DNA of 64,000 nt. It comes from Tenacibaculum larymnensis. GTDB lineage: Bacteria > Bacteroidota > Bacteroidia > Flavobacteriales > Flavobacteriaceae. The notes under the pieces are model-generated. The model saw nothing but the letters and a program-made list of their open reading frames with translations. It searched no databases and was not told the DNA's origin. The stretch covers positions 1 through 64,000 of the forward strand of contig NZ_JAIWJY010000004.1 in assembly GCF_028829235.1 (NCBI RefSeq), given 5' to 3'. Made by a program: the position numbers and the translations under genes. Below, piece by piece: positions 59,977 through 64,000 of the stretch (the stretch's first letter is position 1; each line of letters opens with the position of its first letter).

Positions 59977-62205
59977 TTAATTTTTTGCTTTGTTTTTAAA
60001 AGCATCAAATTTGTTTGTTGTTTGTTTAGGCCAGCTGTTGTTTGAAGTATCAATATCAGCAGTTTCTAAATCAGGATCTACAACAATGCTTTTAATTTCT
60101 TGAGAAGAAGTAAATACTCTGAATACTTTACGTTCATCTTTCTTCCATATTTGAGCAGGGAAGGTTTCACGTTTTTTAGTACCATCAGCATATGTTAACT
60201 CCACAATAATAGGCATTACTAAACCTCCTGGCTTTTCAAACTCTACCTGATACATATAGTTAGGAATATCTTTTAAGCTAGCTTTTTTATCAGAAGGTAA
60301 TCCTTTAATATATGCTTCTACTTCAGATTTATCAGCGTTTTCCTTGTCAGTAGTTAAGTATACTAATTTACCTAATTGAGCAAAGTAAGAAGGATATTGT
60401 TGTTGTAACTTCTTAGTTTTTTCATTTGGTTTATTAGTTAAATATAAAGGCTTAACCTCTTTAATTCCAATATCAGTATAATCAGTTGTGTAGAACCAAC
60501 CTCTCCAGAACCAATCTAAGTCCATACCAGAAGCATCTTCCATTGTTCTAAAGAAATCAGCAGGAGTAGGGTGCTTAAACATCCATCTTTTTGAGTATGT
60601 TCTAAAAGCATAGTCGAATAATTCAGGTCCCATAATTGTTTGACGTAACATATATAAACCTGCTGCTGGTTTAGTATAAGCATTAGGTCCAAAATTATGC
60701 ACATAATCACCTTGAGACATAATTGGACTTAACTTATTCTGATCTAAACTCATGTAACGAACAATATCTTTAGGTAAATTACCAGTATTAAAGTTTGGAT
60801 CGTAATCTAATTCAGCTAAAATTTCTACAAAAGAGTTTAACCCTTCATCCATCCAAGTCCACTGACGCTCATCAGAATTTACAATCATAGGGAAGAAGTT
60901 ATGACCAACCTCATGAGTAATTACTCCAATCATTCCGTTTTTAACTCTATCAGAATATGTTCCATCAGGATTTGGACGTCCGTAGTTAAAGCAAATCATT
61001 GGATATTCCATTCCTTGACGTTTTGCGTGTACAGAAATAGCTTTAGAATATGGGTAATCAAAAGTCATTTTAGAATACTCTTCTAAAGTATTAGCAACAA
61101 CACGAGTTGAGTGCTCTTCCCATAAAGGATTTCCTTCTTTTGGATATAATGAAATAGCCATTACATCTTTTCCGTTGATGTTTACTGCCATTGCATCCCA
61201 AATATATTTTCTTGACGAAGCAAAAGCGAAGTCACGTACTTGGTTAGCTTTAAAATGCCAAGTCTTAGTTTTTGTAGTTCCTTTTTTCTCGTTTGCTTCA
61301 GCTTCAACCTGCGTTACAATAAATACAGGATTTTTATACGATTTTCTAGCTTTTTCAAAACGCTTGCGTTGTTCTTTTGTTAAAACTTCTTTTTCGTTTT
61401 GTAATTCACCAGTAGCCTCTAAAATATGGTCAGCAGGAACTGTAATTTTTACATCGTAATCACCAAATTCTAAAGCCCATTCACTACGACCCCAGAATTG
61501 CATGTTTTGCCATCCTTCAACATTATTATAAACACATAATCTTGGGAAGAACTGAGCAATGGTGTAGTTTTTATTTCCGTCAGGGAAAGACTCAAAACCA
61601 GAACGACCACCGTCTTCAACAGAATTGTTGATTAAGTAGTTCCACTTGATTTTAAATTTGAAAATTTCACCTGGAGCCAAAGGCTTTGGCAAATTAATTC
61701 GCATCATGGTACGATTAATAGTGTGAGGTAAATCTCTACCATCAGCATATTTTACAGCTTCAATATTAAAACCGAATGCTTTTGGCTTGTCCATGTTTTC
61801 ACTCACAAACTTATCAGGAGTTTGAAAACCATTAGCTCCTTTAGATTCAGCTAAAGGTGATTTAGAATCTGGAGCTCTCATATTTTGATCTAACTGTAAC
61901 CATAAGTACTCTAAATGGTCTTTAGAGTTATTGTGGTAAGTAATATCTTCGTCTCCGTATAACCTGTCTGTAGCTTCATCTAAGCGTAAACTCATTACAT
62001 AGTCAACTTTTTGTTGCGTGTATGCATGACCTGGCGCTCCTGATGCTGTACGTTGATCGTTAGGAGTTGCTAAAACATCTTTTAATTGTCGAAATTTGTT
62101 TTGGTCGGTATGACCTTGCTGGCGTTCTTTTTTAGGAGCTTCTTGGGCAAATAAGGAAGCGGATACAAAGAGTGCCGAGAATAATAGCGTAGAATATTTT
62201 CTCAT
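59977..62205 (-). CDS. M1 family zinc metallopeptidase
   Basis: A 742-aa secreted aminopeptidase-like enzyme. Signal peptide (1-20, L-F-A-Q); N-terminal beta domain (about 60-270); catalytic domain with H-E-V-G-H (431-435) and the third ligand Glu454 18 residues later in W-M-D-E-G, plus the upstream G-M-E-Y-P-M-I. The C-terminus has no T9SS tail. It probably works in the periplasm on peptides. It is last of a run with a DUF6702 gene and a CarboxypepD_reg-like gene. Confidence 0.94.
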   Translation of the reverse strand: MRKYSTLLFSALFVSASLFAQEAPKKERQQGHTDQNKFRQLKDVLATPNDQRTASGAPGHAYTQQKVDYVMSLRLDEATDRLYGDEDITYHNNSKDHLEYLWLQLDQNMRAPDSKSPLAESKGANGFQTPDKFVSENMDKPKAFGFNIEAVKYADGRDLPHTINRTMMRINLPKPLAPGEIFKFKIKWNYLINNSVEDGGRSGFESFPDGNKNYTIAQFFPRLCVYNNVEGWQNMQFWGRSEWALEFGDYDVKITVPADHILEATGELQNEKEVLTKEQRKRFEKARKSYKNPVFIVTQVEAEANEKKGTTKTKTWHFKANQVRDFAFASSRKYIWDAMAVNINGKDVMAISLYPKEGNPLWEEHSTRVVANTLEEYSKMTFDYPYSKAISVHAKRQGMEYPMICFNYGRPNPDGTYSDRVKNGMIGVITHEVGHNFFPMIVNSDERQWTWMDEGLNSFVEILAELDYDPNFNTGNLPKDIVRYMSLDQNKLSPIMSQGDYVHNFGPNAYTKPAAGLYMLRQTIMGPELFDYAFRTYSKRWMFKHPTPADFFRTMEDASGMDLDWFWRGWFYTTDYTDIGIKEVKPLYLTNKPNEKTKKLQQQYPSYFAQLGKLVYLTTDKENADKSEVEAYIKGLPSDKKASLKDIPNYMYQVEFEKPGGLVMPIIVELTYADGTKKRETFPAQIWKKDERKVFRVFTSSQEIKSIVVDPDLETADIDTSNNSWPKQTTNKFDAFKNKAKN

Positions 62206-62276
62206 TATATGCTTATTAGTTTTTGAATAAATAAGCGGAAAGTTAATGAAATCTTATTACTAAAAAAGAAGGTTTA

Positions 62277-62771
62277 TTAAAAATTTAACAAACCTTTATC
62301 ATTATCACTCGATAAAAACAAACTTTTACGTTCTTTTTTAACAGTTGCTTTAATAAGGTTTTGTTGATCAGAGAAGTGATCTACTAAAATATTGTTTTCT
62401 ACTTTTATTGTTTTTGGGAGTGAAACATTTTCAATTTCTAAATAAAAGTAAACAATGTTACCATCATATTCTTTACCTATAAAATTATAGGCTTTTTCTT
62501 CATTATTAATAAATATTTTAAAGTGAGCTTTTAAGTATTTATAGTAATATTCATTAATAGACGATAATTCATTTTTAGTAGCAATTTTAAGATTGGTGTT
62601 ATAATCTTTGTTTATGGCAAGTTCAATATCATCCATAAAAACATTCATAATCATTTGAACACTTTGAGTATCTTCTCTGTATTCAATTTCAGTTAAGGCA
62701 ACATAGTATTTATGTAAGGTAAATGATAGTAGTAATGGAAGTACTAATAAAAGGATGATAACTTTCTTCAT
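62277..62771 (-). CDS. DUF6702 family protein
   Basis: A 164-aa protein with a signal-like N-terminus (1-18) and the family pattern H-K-Y-Y-V-A-L-T-E-I-E-Y, then M-I-M-N-V-F-M-D-D-I-E. DUF6702 genes are often beside M1 peptidase genes in Bacteroidota, as here. No function is known. Flanked by the CarboxypepD_reg-like gene (30 nt upstream) and the M1 gene (71 nt downstream). Confidence 0.85.
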   Translation of the reverse strand: MKKVIILLLVLPLLLSFTLHKYYVALTEIEYREDTQSVQMIMNVFMDDIELAINKDYNTNLKIATKNELSSINEYYYKYLKAHFKIFINNEEKAYNFIGKEYDGNIVYFYLEIENVSLPKTIKVENNILVDHFSDQQNLIKATVKKERKSLFLSSDNDKGLLNF

Positions 62772-62801
62772 GGTTGATTAAAAATCAATTATTGCGCCAA
62801 A

Positions 62802-63599
62802 TTAGTGTTTTCCAATAATTTTAAGGTATTCTGTATGCTCTTTTCTAAAAATTTTAATCACTTTTAACACTTCACGGTTTTGGTAGAGTTTTTCTATGCC
62901 TAACGGATTACAATATTCTAAAAAGTGATAATATTTATCTACAGGAATTTCAAGCTCACCAAAAAAGAAGTCTTCGCCTAATTCATTAAGTAATTTTGTA
63001 GGCATACTTTCTTTAAAAGCTAATTCTTTACGAAGTTTCCATAGTTTTTCTGAGTCTTTTACTGGAAATGTATTGGTAGTACCCATTCCTTCAAAAGCTT
63101 TAGTAGGATCTACTCTAACCTCATTAGGCTTTACATGTTTACTTATATAATCGTCTGAGTGATAATTAGTATAGTTAACATTAGAAAAGTCGGTAGCTTT
63201 ACTTGCTATTTCTAAGTTTTTATCACGCTTTACTTTTTTAAGGTCTTTAACTAACTCTCCTGAAAGTTCGTTGTTTCTTAGTAAAACTTCATCTAGTTCA
63301 TAATCTTGTTTTTCAAGGGTAGTTCTTTTTCTATAGGTGTTAAAATCTGCTTTGGTAAGCTTTTCATATATGGTTTTATAACCTATACTACTATACCTTA
63401 TAGAGTCGGTAGGTCTGGCAAAAAGTCTGTATTCTCCTTTATCGTTAGAAAATGTTGCTTGGTTTGTTGAAAAGTTAACAATATGAGCATTTTCTAACAC
63501 ACCGTTTTCATCATAAACAATTCCAAAAAGTGTTTTTCGTTCTTCTTGAGAGAATACTAATTGAGATAAAAACAATAAGGTTATTAGAACTTTTTTCAT
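62802..63599 (-). CDS. CarboxypepD_reg-like domain protein
   Basis: A 265-aa periplasmic protein. After the signal peptide (1-17) comes the Ig-like CarboxypepD_reg domain (about 22-100; G-I-V-Y-D-E-N-G-V-L-E-N-A-H-I and N-D-K-G-E-Y-R-L) that also opens TonB-dependent receptors. The remainder (about 110-265) is helical and basic. There is no beta-barrel, so it is a stand-alone form of unknown role. First gene of the run with the DUF6702 and M1 genes. Confidence 0.85.
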   Translation of the reverse strand: MKKVLITLLFLSQLVFSQEERKTLFGIVYDENGVLENAHIVNFSTNQATFSNDKGEYRLFARPTDSIRYSSIGYKTIYEKLTKADFNTYRKRTTLEKQDYELDEVLLRNNELSGELVKDLKKVKRDKNLEIASKATDFSNVNYTNYHSDDYISKHVKPNEVRVDPTKAFEGMGTTNTFPVKDSEKLWKLRKELAFKESMPTKLLNELGEDFFFGELEIPVDKYYHFLEYCNPLGIEKLYQNREVLKVIKIFRKEHTEYLKIIGKH

Positions 63600-63690
63600 G
63601 GTACTTTATAAGGTTAGATTAGTATACACCTAAAGGTACAAAATATTTTAAGAAAGCGTAACTTAAATAACCAAATAGGGAAGAGGTGTT

Positions 63691-64000
63691 TTAATTGTAT
63701 TTTTTAGGATTTAGCTTTTTAAATTCTTCTGATTTTTGCTGTAAAAATGTAATCATTGCTACTTCATTATTTAAATAAAGAGTATTGAAGTCATTGGCAG
63801 ATTCGGCAAAGTAGATGAACCTGTCAATATCCTCTTTTAGTATTTTTATTTCATGCTCAATAACTATATGGTAGTTGTTACGTATATTTTCTATTCTTTT
63901 TTCTCTGTCTTCAATGGCTTTATTGTTTTTTAGTTTTCTCAGTCTTCCTGATATTGAATTAATAATATAATCTGTAGATAAAACAAACCCTAGGCCTTCA
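63691..64000 (-). CDS. partial gene, C-terminal part of a coiled hypothetical protein
   Basis: An open frame of about 102 codons runs off the window end and stops with TAA at 63691-63693. The visible part is helical and Lys/Glu/Asn-rich (R-L-R-K-L-K-N-N-K; N-Y-H-I-V-I-E-H-E-I-K-I-L-K-E-D) and ends L-N-P-K-K-Y-N. No family recognised; the start lies beyond position 64000. Confidence 0.7.
   Translation of the reverse strand, partial: EGLGFVLSTDYIINSISGRLRKLKNNKAIEDREKRIENIRNNYHIVIEHEIKILKEDIDRFIYFAESANDFNTLYLNNEVAMITFLQQKSEEFKKLNPKKYN

Noticed and set aside
60901..61459. Plus-strand frames inside the M1 peptidase gene
   Set aside because: They oppose the conserved catalytic region of a clear gene and have no homology-like features.

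Overview
The window is chromosomal DNA from a member of the Bacteroidota, most likely a marine Flavobacteriaceae (Tenacibaculum-like; the genus is a guess). It is AT-rich by eye. Many genes carry the Bacteroidota -7 promoter element TAnnTTTG. Several secreted proteins end in type IX secretion (T9SS) sorting domains of type A or B. Lipoproteins with an N-terminal lipobox, TlpA-like, DUF6624, DUF6702 and DUF3822 proteins fit the same phylum. I found no rRNA, tRNA, CRISPR array, transposase or prophage.

Layout. 0-2.6 kb: two unrecognised small genes, then a Crp/Fnr regulator divergent from a group III truncated globin, with a small membrane protein behind it; two matching Crp/Fnr-type operators link these. 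2.7-5.3 kb: VWA membrane protein, CPXCG protein and acyl-CoA thioesterase. 5.3-12.3 kb: a heavy-metal efflux locus (His-rich periplasmic protein, CzcA-type RND pump fused to a TolC-like outer-membrane factor, CzcB-type lipoprotein adaptor, CDF transporter). 12.3-18.9 kb: SPFH protein, GNAT, DEAD-box helicase, thioredoxin-fold lipoprotein and a YbiT-like ABC-F protein. 18.9-26.3 kb: a hybrid histidine kinase divergent from a giant T9SS protein (beta-helix, PKD, 240-bp repeats), then an aerolysin-like candidate pore-forming protein sharing a promoter element with the giant gene. 26.4-30.8 kb: rsmD, a DUF3822 gene, a membrane protein, an SF1 helicase and a lipoprotein. 30.9-37.8 kb: LmbE deacetylase, DUF6624 lipoprotein, and an LRR T9SS protein with an overlapping lipoprotein gene. 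37.8-43.9 kb: a minus-strand run of methyltransferase, NUDIX, M42 peptidase, acyltransferase and CoA pyrophosphatase genes. 44-56.3 kb: T9SS endonuclease I, pheT, pyrD, an AbiC-like membrane protein, LysE exporter, YfiT/DinB and lon. 59.5-64 kb: small secreted protein, M1 peptidase, DUF6702, a CarboxypepD_reg-like protein and a truncated gene at the edge.

The most unusual region is 56.4-59.2 kb. It holds three tandem genes for 56-59 residue peptides. They share an almost invariant leader ending in Asn-Gly-Gly and have divergent four-cysteine cores ending C-W-C. A fourth small peptide gene lies on the other strand, next to a TPR/AraC-type membrane regulator. This looks like a family of double-glycine-leader natural-product or bacteriocin precursors whose maturation and export enzymes lie elsewhere in the genome.
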